Position numbers and translations under genes: made by a program | Origin: Steroidobacter agaridevorans | GTDB lineage: Bacteria; Pseudomonadota; Gammaproteobacteria; Steroidobacterales; Steroidobacteraceae | Assembly: GCF_009932555.1 (NCBI RefSeq) | Contig: NZ_BLJO01000008.1 | Location: forward strand, 391,781 to 455,780 | DNA: 64,000 nt | Direction: 5' to 3' | Shown: positions 40,799 through 49,317 of the stretch, in pieces | How positions within the stretch are numbered: the first letter of the stretch is position 1 | Layout: each line of letters starts with the position of its first letter | Notes under the pieces: generated by a model | Seen by the model: the letters and a program-made list of their open reading frames with translations, nothing else | Database searches by the model: none | What the model was told of the DNA's origin: nothing

Positions 40799-42943
40799 AT
40801 GTTTCAGGGCGAGTCGATTCGCGTCAGCGCGCTCCAGGACGGCCTTGTCGAGCTGTGTTTCGATCGTAAGGAAGATGCGATCAACAAGTTCGACAAGCGC
40901 ACCGTCAGCGAACTCCAGCAGGCAATCGCGGCGGCCGCGGCTCATGAGGGGCTGCGCGGCGTATTGATCACGAGTGCGAAGCAGTCATTCATCGTCGGCG
41001 CCGATATCGGCGGCTTCGGTGCATTGTTCAGCAAGCCACAGCAGGAAGTCATGTCGAGCAACATGGCTTCCAATCGCGTGTTTCATGCGCTGGAAGGACT
41101 GCCAGTGCCAGTTGTCGTTGCGATTAACGGTTTCGCGCTCGGTGGCGGACTTGAAGCTGCGCTCGCGGCGGACTATCGCGTGATGGCCGTGGATGGCCAG
41201 GTGGGCTTGCCGGAGGTGAAGCTCGGCTTGTTTCCTGGCTTCGGCGGCACTGTTCGTTTGCCGCGCGTCGCGGGAATCGAGGTGGCGCTTCGCTGGATTC
41301 TCGGTGGTGAGCCATCGAAGGCGCCAGCGGCTGAGAAAGCAGGCGTTGTCGATTTCGTCGCAGCACCGGAAGCGCTGCGCGAAACGGCGCTGGAAGTTCT
41401 GGGCCGCGCCGCTCGCGGTGAACTCGACTGGCGTGCTCGCCGATCGGCGAAGCTGGGGCCGGTTCGAACCGAGGGTGTCGATACAAATGCAGTCTTCGAA
41501 GAAGCCGAACGCACGCTCGTCGCGCGCATGCCGAAGCATCAGCCGGCCGCGATGTCGGCGTTGCAGCTGCTGCAGGAGGCAATGCCATTAGACAGAGACG
41601 GTGCGCTGGCGCTCGAGGCCGCCGCATTCGCGAAGATCGCGAAGACTCAAGCGGCCGGATCGCTCGTGCAGATCTTCCTGAGCGAACAGCTCGTGAAGAA
41701 AGCGGCCAAGCGCCATGCGAGCAGCGGCCGGAAAGTCCAGCGTGCCGCCGTGGTCGGCGCGGGCATCATGGGCGGCGGCATTGCGTTCACCAGCGCGAGC
41801 CGCGGCGTTCCGGTGGTGATGAAGGACATCGCACAGGGGCAGCTCGATCTGGGCATCGGCGAAGCGCGCAAGCTGCTCAGCAAACAAGTGACAGCGGGAC
41901 GACTTACTCAAGAGAAGGCGGACGGCGTGCTCGCGTCCATCGTCCCGCAGCTGACGTATCAAGACTTCAACACGGCCGATGTGATCGTCGAAGCCGTCGT
42001 CGAGAATCTGCAGATCAAGCACAGGGTGCTGCGAGAGTTGGAGGACGCCGGCCGACCGGATGCGGTGATTGCGTCCAACACGTCCAGCCTGCGTATCGAC
42101 GATCTCGCCGCGCCGCTTGCGCGTCCGGAAAATTTCGTCGGCATGCATTTCTTCAATCCGGTGCCGATGATGCCGCTGGTCGAAGTCATTCGCGGCGCGA
42201 AGACCAGCGACGCCGCAGTCGGCACAGTGGTGAGCTACGCGCTTTCGATGGGGAAAACGCCCATCGTCGTGCGTGACGGCCCGGGCTTTCTGGTCAATCG
42301 CATCCTCACGCCGTACATGCAGGCGTTCGGACGTTTGCTCGCGGATGGCGCGGACTATGAACAGATCGATGTCGCCATGGAGGCATTCGGCTGGCCGATG
42401 GGCCCCGCGTATCTCAACGATGTGGTCGGCATGGATACCGGCGTGCATGTGGCGGAGATCATTTGTGCCGGTTTCCCCGAGCGGTTGCGCCGGACCTGGA
42501 AGGATCCCTTGCAACTCATGGTCGCGCACGGCCGGCTCGGTCAGAAAAATGGCCTCGGGTTTTATCGTTACGAAGTCAGCGCCAAGGGCAAGCCGGTGAA
42601 GCATCCGGACCCGGTGGCCCGCGTGCTATTGCAGGACGTGCAAACCGACGGCCCGCGCTCGTTCAGCGACGCGGAAATCGTCGAGCGCATGATGTTGCCG
42701 CTGATTATCGAGTCGGCCTTGTGCCTGGAGGAGGGGGTCGTGGCCAGCGCCGCCGAACTGGATATGGCGTTACTGCTTGGCGTGGGTTTACCTTCGTACC
42801 TGGGAGGAGCGCTCAAGTACGCCGACTGGCTCGGCCTGGAACGGGTGATCGAGCTGTCGGAGCGTTACGCTGCCCTCGGGCCGCAATATCAAGCCACGCC
42901 CGCGATGCGCTCCATGGCGCGTGAACGACGGAAGTATTACTGA
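40799..42943 (+). CDS. FadB-like multifunctional enoyl-CoA hydratase/3-hydroxyacyl-CoA dehydrogenase
   Basis: A 714-residue beta-oxidation enzyme. The N-terminal crotonase domain (1 to about 190) keeps both catalytic Glu residues (GGGLEAALAADYRV and GLPEVKLGLFPGFGG). A linker follows, then the NAD-binding motif AAVVGAGIMGGGIA near residue 320, the HFFNPVPMMPLVEVIRG catalytic His segment and the C-terminal dehydrogenase domain. It hydrates trans-2-enoyl-CoA and oxidises the L-3-hydroxyacyl-CoA. Start ATG 40799 has GAGAGG upstream. It is the complete hydratase of this cluster, which fits the crotonase at 37264 having another role. Confidence 0.9.
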   Translation: MFQGESIRVSALQDGLVELCFDRKEDAINKFDKRTVSELQQAIAAAAAHEGLRGVLITSAKQSFIVGADIGGFGALFSKPQQEVMSSNMASNRVFHALEGLPVPVVVAINGFALGGGLEAALAADYRVMAVDGQVGLPEVKLGLFPGFGGTVRLPRVAGIEVALRWILGGEPSKAPAAEKAGVVDFVAAPEALRETALEVLGRAARGELDWRARRSAKLGPVRTEGVDTNAVFEEAERTLVARMPKHQPAAMSALQLLQEAMPLDRDGALALEAAAFAKIAKTQAAGSLVQIFLSEQLVKKAAKRHASSGRKVQRAAVVGAGIMGGGIAFTSASRGVPVVMKDIAQGQLDLGIGEARKLLSKQVTAGRLTQEKADGVLASIVPQLTYQDFNTADVIVEAVVENLQIKHRVLRELEDAGRPDAVIASNTSSLRIDDLAAPLARPENFVGMHFFNPVPMMPLVEVIRGAKTSDAAVGTVVSYALSMGKTPIVVRDGPGFLVNRILTPYMQAFGRLLADGADYEQIDVAMEAFGWPMGPAYLNDVVGMDTGVHVAEIICAGFPERLRRTWKDPLQLMVAHGRLGQKNGLGFYRYEVSAKGKPVKHPDPVARVLLQDVQTDGPRSFSDAEIVERMMLPLIIESALCLEEGVVASAAELDMALLLGVGLPSYLGGALKYADWLGLERVIELSERYAALGPQYQATPAMRSMARERRKYY

Positions 42944-42950
42944 GGCAATC

Positions 42951-44093
42951 ATGCTCGCTCGCACCATCTTTACTGCCGATCACGATGAGTTCCGCAAGAA
43001 TGTCCGGCGCTTCCTGGAAGAAGAATGCGTGCCGCACCACGCGCGCTGGGAGGAGCAGCAACATGTCGACCGGGATATCTGGCGGCGTGCAGGCGAGCTG
43101 GGATTCCTATGCCTCACCGTTCCCGAGGAATATGGCGGCATGGGCGGCGACCGCCTGTACAGCACCGTGCTCATGGAGGAGCAGAGCTATGCCGGTGTGA
43201 CGGGGCCCGGCTTCGCCGTGCACTCGGACATCGTCGCGAACTACATCCTGAATTTCGGCACCGAAGAACAGAAGCACGCCTGGCTGCCCAAGATGGCGAG
43301 CGGCGAGGCGGTCGGCGCCGTTGCGATGACCGAGCCCGGCACCGGTTCGGACTTGCAGGCGGTGAAGACTCGCGCCGAGCGCGATGGCGACGATTACATC
43401 ATCAACGGCAACAAGATCTTCATCACCAACGGCTATCTCGCCGACATCGTCGTGGTGGTGGCCAAGACCGGCAACTCGGGCTCGGGCTCCAAGGACATTT
43501 CCCTGATCCTGGTCGAGAATGGCCGGCCCGGCTTCACCAAGGCATCGCCCTTGAAGAAGGTGGGCATGAAGGCGCAGGACACGTGCGAGCTGTTCTTCGA
43601 GAATGTGCGCGTGCCACGCTCCAATCTGCTCGGCGGCGTGGAAGGGCAGGGCTTTCCGCAGCTGATGAAAGAGCTGGGATGGGAGCGGCTGATCATCGCC
43701 ATTCTCTCGATCTCGGCCGCCGAGGCCGCGCTCAAATGGACGATCGATTACACCCGCACCCGCAAGGTGTTCGGTAAGTCGGTCGCCGAATATCAGAACA
43801 CGCGCTTCAAGCTGGCGGAGCTGAAAGCGAAGATCGCCGTCACGCAAGCGTTCGTCGATCGCTGTCTGGAACTGGTGCTGCAGAATCAGCTGAGTCCCGA
43901 GGCCGCGGCGACCGCGAAGCTCACGGCCTCCGAGCTCGTGTGTCACGTCGTCGATGAGTGCCTGCAGTTGCATGGCGGCTACGGCTACATGCTGGAGTAT
44001 CCAATCGCACGCGCCTTTATCGACAACCGCGCGAGCCGCATCTACGGCGGCACCAACGAGATCATGAAGGAACTGATCGCGAGGACGCTGTGA
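42951..44093 (+). CDS. Acyl-CoA dehydrogenase, LCAD/IVD type
   Basis: FAD enzyme of 380 residues making the first double bond in acyl-CoA chains. FAD/substrate motifs AMTEPGTGSDLQ and ITNGYLAD are present, with the C-terminal QLHGGYGYMLEYPIARAFIDNRASRIYGGTNEIMKELIA. The catalytic Glu is not in the IYxG loop but at about residue 245 in LGWERLIIA, the arrangement of long-chain and isovaleryl-CoA dehydrogenases, which accept methyl-branched substrates. Start ATG 42951, 7 bp after fadB; the stop overlaps the next start (TGATG). Confidence 0.9.
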   Translation: MLARTIFTADHDEFRKNVRRFLEEECVPHHARWEEQQHVDRDIWRRAGELGFLCLTVPEEYGGMGGDRLYSTVLMEEQSYAGVTGPGFAVHSDIVANYILNFGTEEQKHAWLPKMASGEAVGAVAMTEPGTGSDLQAVKTRAERDGDDYIINGNKIFITNGYLADIVVVVAKTGNSGSGSKDISLILVENGRPGFTKASPLKKVGMKAQDTCELFFENVRVPRSNLLGGVEGQGFPQLMKELGWERLIIAILSISAAEAALKWTIDYTRTRKVFGKSVAEYQNTRFKLAELKAKIAVTQAFVDRCLELVLQNQLSPEAAATAKLTASELVCHVVDECLQLHGGYGYMLEYPIARAFIDNRASRIYGGTNEIMKELIARTL

Positions 44094-45757
44094 TGTTGGA
44101 GCGTCTGGAACATTGGGCCCGCACCACGCCCGACCGCACCTACATGACGCAGCCGCTGCCGGACGGCGCTGTCGTCGAATACAGCTGGGCGCGCGTTTGG
44201 GACGAAGCCCGGCGCATGGCGGCGCATCTGCATTCGCTCGGATTGCCCGCCGGCAGCAGCATTGCGATCTATGGCAAGAACTGCGCGCACTGGATCATGG
44301 CGGACCTGGCGATCTGGATGTCTGGCCATGTGAGTGTGCCGCTGTATCCGAGCGCGAGCTCACAAACCGCGGACTACGTGCTGCGTCATTGCGACGCTCG
44401 CCTGATCTTCATCGGGCGAGTGGATGGCATGACGGATAGTTGGAACGACGTACAGCGCGTGCTGCCGGCCACGCTGCCGAAGATCGGCCTGCCGCTGTCT
44501 CCCGCGAGCGTCAGCCCGCGATGGGGCGATCTCATTGCCGCCCGCGAGCCGCTGGCCAAGGCAGTCGAGCGCGATGAGAACGCGCTGGCCACCATCATCT
44601 ATACGTCCGGAACGACGGGCCACCCCAAGGGCGTGATGCACAGCTTCCATTCCTTGATCGCGCCGTGCCTGACCACGAAATCGTTGTGGGGCACGAGCAC
44701 CGAGGATCGAATGCTGTCGTATCTGCCGCTCGCTCACATCGCCGAGCGCGTGGCGCTGGAAGTGCCGTCGCTGGTGTTCGGCTTCCAGGCGTTCTTCAAT
44801 CTCGGCTTGGAAACATTCGCGCAGGATCTGAAGCGGGCGCGTCCGACCCGGTTCTTCTCGGTGCCGCGGTTGTGGACCAAGTTTTATCAAGCCGTGAACC
44901 AGCAGGTGCCGCCGGAGAAGCAGAAGCTGTTGTTTTCCGATCCGGTGCAAGGCCCGATCGTCAAAAAGAACATCCTGGCGGGTCTTGGCCTCGATGCCGC
45001 GACGCTGGGATTCACGGGCGCCGCGCCGCTGCCGGCGCAAATCCTCTCGTGGTACCGCGAGCTGGGGCTGGATCTGATCGAGGTCTATGGCATGACCGAG
45101 AATGCCGCGACTTCTCATGCGAGCCCTCGCGAGGATGTGCGTCCTGGCTATGTCGGCGTGCCTCTGCCGGGTGTCGAGTGTCGGCTCGGCGAGGACGGCG
45201 AAGTGCTGGTGAAAAGTCCCGGGCAGATGCTCGGTTACTACCGGGCCAGCGAAGATTCACAGCAATGTTTTACGTCCGACGGCTTCTTTCGCACTGGCGA
45301 CCGCGGCGAACTGGATGAAGCGGGCCGGCTTCGTATCACGGGCCGCGTCAAGGAGCTGTTCAAGACGAGCAAGGGCAAGTACGTCGCGCCGGTGCCGATC
45401 GAGAATCGGTTGGGCGCGCATCCGTTCGTCGAAGCGATCTGCGTTACCGGTCACGGCGAGCCGCAGCCCTTCGCGTTGCTCATGGTGGCGGCGGACAAGT
45501 ATCGCCAGGCGCAAGCGGACGCGGCTACTCACACGCAGCTCGATCGCGAGCTCGCGACATTGCTGGAGCAGGTCAATGGATCGCTCGAAGATCACGAACA
45601 GGTGGAGTACCTGGTGGTGGTCAAAGAGCCGTGGACCATCGAGAGCGGCTTGCTCACGCCGACGATGAAGATTCGTCGCAGTCAGATCGAGGACCGCTAT
45701 CTCGCACGGGCCGCGCAGTGGCGCGACCTGGCGCAGCCGGTGATCTGGGAATCCTGA
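44093..45757 (+). CDS. AMP-forming acyl-CoA synthetase
   Basis: A 554-residue ligase of the long-chain fatty acyl-CoA synthetase type that activates a carboxylic acid with ATP and CoA. Motifs: P-loop YTSGTTGHPKGVMH near residue 167, YLPLAHIAERV, the adenylate motif VYGMTENAATSH, TGDRGELDEAGRLRITGR, and the KTSKGKYVAPVPIE hinge/lysine region. The type with YLPLAHI resembles long-chain and bubblegum-like synthetases. The start overlaps the dehydrogenase stop by one base, so translation is coupled. Confidence 0.88.
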   Translation: MLERLEHWARTTPDRTYMTQPLPDGAVVEYSWARVWDEARRMAAHLHSLGLPAGSSIAIYGKNCAHWIMADLAIWMSGHVSVPLYPSASSQTADYVLRHCDARLIFIGRVDGMTDSWNDVQRVLPATLPKIGLPLSPASVSPRWGDLIAAREPLAKAVERDENALATIIYTSGTTGHPKGVMHSFHSLIAPCLTTKSLWGTSTEDRMLSYLPLAHIAERVALEVPSLVFGFQAFFNLGLETFAQDLKRARPTRFFSVPRLWTKFYQAVNQQVPPEKQKLLFSDPVQGPIVKKNILAGLGLDAATLGFTGAAPLPAQILSWYRELGLDLIEVYGMTENAATSHASPREDVRPGYVGVPLPGVECRLGEDGEVLVKSPGQMLGYYRASEDSQQCFTSDGFFRTGDRGELDEAGRLRITGRVKELFKTSKGKYVAPVPIENRLGAHPFVEAICVTGHGEPQPFALLMVAADKYRQAQADAATHTQLDRELATLLEQVNGSLEDHEQVEYLVVVKEPWTIESGLLTPTMKIRRSQIEDRYLARAAQWRDLAQPVIWES

Positions 45758-45780
45758 GCTCGACGACCGACCACGACGGC

Positions 45781-47892
45781 ATGTCACATCCACTCGCTGC
45801 ATTGTTCTCGCCGCGCTCCATTGCATTCGTGGGCGCGACCGAGCGCTCCGTCTGGACGCGCGCCGCATTCGCGAATCTGCGCACGCTCGGTTACGACGGA
45901 AAGATCTTCCTGGTCAATCGCAAGGGCGGCGAGGTGCTGGGACATCCGGCCGTGAGCACGATTCGTGAGATCGGCGAGCCGGTGGATGTCGCGCTGCTCA
46001 TGGTGCCCTCGGAAACGCTGCTCGATACGTTGCCAGAGCTCAGTGCCGCGGGCATTCGCAATGCCATCATTCTGAGCGCCGGGTTTGCCGAGTCCGGCGC
46101 CGCCGGTCGTGAGCTGCAGGAACGACTGATGGCTCTCGCTCGTGAGCATGGCATCTCGTTGCTGGGGCCGAACTGTCTCGGGTTCGTGAACTACACGAAC
46201 AAGGCGCCGGTGTGGACAGTGAGCCTGCGGTCGCAACGAGCTCGCGACGCAAAGATCGCCATCGTCTCTCAAAGCGGCGCGCTGGCCGCGCAGATGTCCT
46301 ATTTCGCGCAGTGGCAGGGCATCGGGCTCACTTATATGGTGTCCACCGGCAACGAAGCGGGCGTCGGTGTCGCGCAGGTCATCGATTATCTGGTCGATGA
46401 TCCGGCCACTCGTTCGATCGCGCTATTCCTGGAATCGGTGCGTGACGCTCCTGCCTTCGCGCGCGCTTGCTTGCGGGCGTCGCAAGCCGGCAAGCCCATC
46501 GTGGTGCTCAAGGTCGGCAGCAGCGAAGTCACCGTTCGCTCGGCGCAGGCACACACGGGATCGTTGGTCGGCGACGATCGTGTGTTCGATGCGGTCTGTC
46601 GTCGCTTCGGGCTGGTGCGAGTGACATCGCTCGAAGATTTGATTCTCACCGCCGAGGTTCTGGCACGTTGGGGCAAGTTGCCCGAAGGCGGATTGGGATT
46701 GATCTCCTTGTCGGGCGGTTTGTGCGAGATCGCTGCGGATCGCGCGGCGGATGCAGGTGTGAGCCTGCCGTCCTTGTCGTCGGCAACGTCGGCGCGTCTC
46801 GCGGCCGCGCTGCCGAACTTTGGGACGCCCCACAATCCTTTGGATGTCACCGGCGGCGCGTTGCTCGATCCATCGTTGCTCGAAAAGTCCCTCGACGCCG
46901 TGGCCGCCGAGCCAGAGTTCGCTGCGGTCCTTGCTGTGTTGGATGTAGCGTCGGCGGCCGCTGATGACAGCAAGCTGTTGCGACAGCTGCTCGCGGGAGT
47001 GGCGGCGGCGCAGGCTCGTGCCGATCGTGCGACGTTGCTGATCAGTCACACCGTGCGGCCCTTCACAGAGTTGAGCGAAGAGATCATCGAAGCCACGGGC
47101 TGCAACTATCTTCCCTGTGGTTTGGAGCACGGTATCCGAGCGGTAGCGAGAGCCATCGAATGGTCGAAGCTCGCGCGTGAGGTACGGTCGTCGGCGAATA
47201 ACAAGTGCGCGTTGCCGGGCCTCGACTCGCGTCCGGAGTCCGAGCGCCAGGTGCTTGAATATCTGCAGGCCCGTCGCGTTCCCGTCGTGCCGGCGAAGGT
47301 GGTCAACAGCGCGCAGGAGGCGGTCCACCATGCGAGTGCGCTTGGATCGCCTGTCGCGCTGAAGATCGTGTCTCCCGACATTCCCCACAAGACCGAAGTG
47401 GGCGGCGTGAAGCTCGATATCACCGGCGATGCCAACGTCGCGGCGGCGTACGAGCAAATCCTCGCGAGTGCGCGACGAGCGGTGCCTGATGCACGCATCG
47501 AAGGCGTCTCTGTCGGGCCGATGCGGGAGGCCGGCGTTGAATTGTTCGTCGGCACGATGCGCGATCCGCAATGGGGACCGGTGATCACCGTGGGTCTCGG
47601 CGGCGTTTGGGTCGAAGCACTGCGCGATACGAGCTTGCGCTTGTTGCCGATCTCGCAAGCGGATGCGCTTGCGATGTTAGATGAGCTGCGAGGCAAAGCG
47701 CTGTTGGATGGCTTCCGCGGGACCCCGGCGGTCGACCGTCGCGCCGCGGCTGCCGTCATCGCTGCGGTTGGCGATGCGGCCCTGGCACTGGGGCCGCAGT
47801 TGGTGTCTTTGGAGATCAATCCGCTGCGCGCAAGCGGCGAGCGGATCGAGGCGCTGGATGGCTGGGCGGAATGGAGCGCGCCGAGCGCGTAA
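45781..47892 (+). CDS. ADP-forming acyl-CoA synthetase (acetate-CoA ligase family)
   Basis: A 703-residue NDP-forming ligase. Order of parts: CoA-binding Rossmann domain (1 to about 130, RSIAFVGATERS), succinyl-CoA-ligase-like domain with IVSQSGALAAQ and the phosphohistidine segment AQAHTGSLVGDD, and a C-terminal ATP-grasp domain (from about 480; VALKIVSPDIPHKTEVGGVKLDI). It can make an acyl-CoA from acid, ATP and CoA, or run backwards to gain ATP. It is the second CoA ligase in this operon, 23 bp after the first, perhaps for a different chain length such as a short end product. No intrinsic terminator follows before the convergent thiolase. Confidence 0.86.
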   Translation: MSHPLAALFSPRSIAFVGATERSVWTRAAFANLRTLGYDGKIFLVNRKGGEVLGHPAVSTIREIGEPVDVALLMVPSETLLDTLPELSAAGIRNAIILSAGFAESGAAGRELQERLMALAREHGISLLGPNCLGFVNYTNKAPVWTVSLRSQRARDAKIAIVSQSGALAAQMSYFAQWQGIGLTYMVSTGNEAGVGVAQVIDYLVDDPATRSIALFLESVRDAPAFARACLRASQAGKPIVVLKVGSSEVTVRSAQAHTGSLVGDDRVFDAVCRRFGLVRVTSLEDLILTAEVLARWGKLPEGGLGLISLSGGLCEIAADRAADAGVSLPSLSSATSARLAAALPNFGTPHNPLDVTGGALLDPSLLEKSLDAVAAEPEFAAVLAVLDVASAAADDSKLLRQLLAGVAAAQARADRATLLISHTVRPFTELSEEIIEATGCNYLPCGLEHGIRAVARAIEWSKLAREVRSSANNKCALPGLDSRPESERQVLEYLQARRVPVVPAKVVNSAQEAVHHASALGSPVALKIVSPDIPHKTEVGGVKLDITGDANVAAAYEQILASARRAVPDARIEGVSVGPMREAGVELFVGTMRDPQWGPVITVGLGGVWVEALRDTSLRLLPISQADALAMLDELRGKALLDGFRGTPAVDRRAAAAVIAAVGDAALALGPQLVSLEINPLRASGERIEALDGWAEWSAPSA

Positions 47893-47915
47893 CGCTCGGC
47901 GCAACTCACGAGAGT

Positions 47916-49124
47916 TTAGAGTCTTTCGACGATCGTCACATTCGCCATGCCGCCGCCTTCGCACATGGTCTGCAGTCCGTAACGCTTGCCACGACGATGG
48001 AGCGCATGCACGAGCGTCGTCATAAGCTTTGTTCCCGAGCCGCCCAGCGGATGACCGAGCGCGATGGCGCCGCCATGCACGTTGAGGCGCTGCGGATCCG
48101 CGCCGGTGACTTTCAAGAACGCCAGCGGCACCGGCGCGAACGCCTCGTTGACCTCGAACAGATCGATGTCGTCGATGCTCATGCCGGCCCTCCGGATCGC
48201 GTTCTGAGTCGCGGGCAAGGGCGCTTCCAGCATGATGACGGGATCATGGCCCATCACGCTCATGTGATGGATGCGAGCGATCGGCGTCGCGCCCAGCTTC
48301 TTCAAGCCGCGCTCGCTGACGATCATGACGCCGGCGGCGCCGTCGCAGACCTGGCTCGCCGTTGCGGCGGTGACGCGCCCATCCTCGGCCAGCAGCTTCA
48401 CGGCACGAATGCCCTCGATGCTGGCGTCGAAGCGAATGCCTTCGTCGATGGTGTGCAGATCGTCGGTCGCGGCAGGCGTCACGATCTCACCGCTCGGCAT
48501 GGTGACCGGAGCGCGACGGATCTGCACCGGCACGATCTCGTTGTCGAACGCCTTGGCCTGGGTCGCCGCGATCGCGAGCTGGTGGCTCTTCAGCGCGTAC
48601 TCATCCAGCTGATCCTTCGACAGGTCGTATTTGCGCGCCATCATCTCCGCGCCCAGGAACTGGCTGAACTCGACGTTCGGATAGCGAGCCTGCATGCCCG
48701 GGCTGACATAAAACCCGAAGCCATGCTTCTGGGGCAGCGAGACCGACAGGCCCATCGGCACGCGCGACATGCTCTCGACGCCGGCAGCGATCACCACGTC
48801 CATCGATCCGGATTGGACGGCCTGGGCGGCAAAATGAATCGCCTGTTGCGACGAGCCGCACTGACGATCCACCGAAGTGCCCGGCACGCTTTCGGGCAAG
48901 CACGACGACAACACGGCGTTGCGCGCCACGTTGAAGCCTTGCTCGCCGACCTGGCTGACGCAGCCCATGATCACGTCGTCGACGGCGTCGCTCGGCGCCT
49001 TGGCGCGAGCCACGAGGGCGTCGATCACCTGGGCGGCGAGGTCGGCGGGATGCCAGCCGGACAGGCGGCCTCCCTTGCGTCCGCCTGCGGTGCGAACGGC
49101 AGCAACAATGTAAGCTTCGGGCAT
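47916..49124 (-). CDS. Acetyl-CoA acyltransferase (thiolase)
   Basis: A 402-residue thiolase that cleaves 3-ketoacyl-CoA with CoA. All catalytic parts are present: nucleophile Cys89 in SVDRQCGSSQQA, His358 in GAIALGHPLGGSGTK and Cys388 in MCEGGGMAN. This contrasts with the Cys-less thiolase-like protein at 38028. It is on the minus strand with its own promoter: TAGAAT at 49172-49167, 21 bp after palindrome copy 4, about 43 bp before the start. It converges on the CoA-ligase operon and diverges from luxR. Confidence 0.92.
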   Translation of the reverse strand: MPEAYIVAAVRTAGGRKGGRLSGWHPADLAAQVIDALVARAKAPSDAVDDVIMGCVSQVGEQGFNVARNAVLSSCLPESVPGTSVDRQCGSSQQAIHFAAQAVQSGSMDVVIAAGVESMSRVPMGLSVSLPQKHGFGFYVSPGMQARYPNVEFSQFLGAEMMARKYDLSKDQLDEYALKSHQLAIAATQAKAFDNEIVPVQIRRAPVTMPSGEIVTPAATDDLHTIDEGIRFDASIEGIRAVKLLAEDGRVTAATASQVCDGAAGVMIVSERGLKKLGATPIARIHHMSVMGHDPVIMLEAPLPATQNAIRRAGMSIDDIDLFEVNEAFAPVPLAFLKVTGADPQRLNVHGGAIALGHPLGGSGTKLMTTLVHALHRRGKRYGLQTMCEGGGMANVTIVERL

Positions 49125-49193
49125 GATCGATTCCTCGGGACGGTACGTTGGAGGGAGCGATCCCGTATTCTAGGCAGCGGCCGGCTCAACACT

Positions 49194-49209
49194 TCGTCGG
49201 ATCTGACGA
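49194..49209 (-). promoter_or_regulatory. Palindromic operator copy 4, thiolase/luxR gap
   Basis: Read on the minus strand it is TCGTC-AGATCC-GACGA. The best -10 in the set, TAGAAT (49172-49167), follows after 21 bp on that strand and would serve the thiolase. The luxR start is 108 bp away on the other side, so the regulator may control its own gene from the same site. Confidence 0.65.
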
Positions 49210-49317
49210 TTGCAGCCGCGGCCAAACCCGCTGAACTGGGCGGCGAGCGAATCAAACATAGTCGATTCATGAGGGGGTTGGGCGCCGGGCGCTGAGCCGG
49301 CGGCCGCGGGTCGATAG

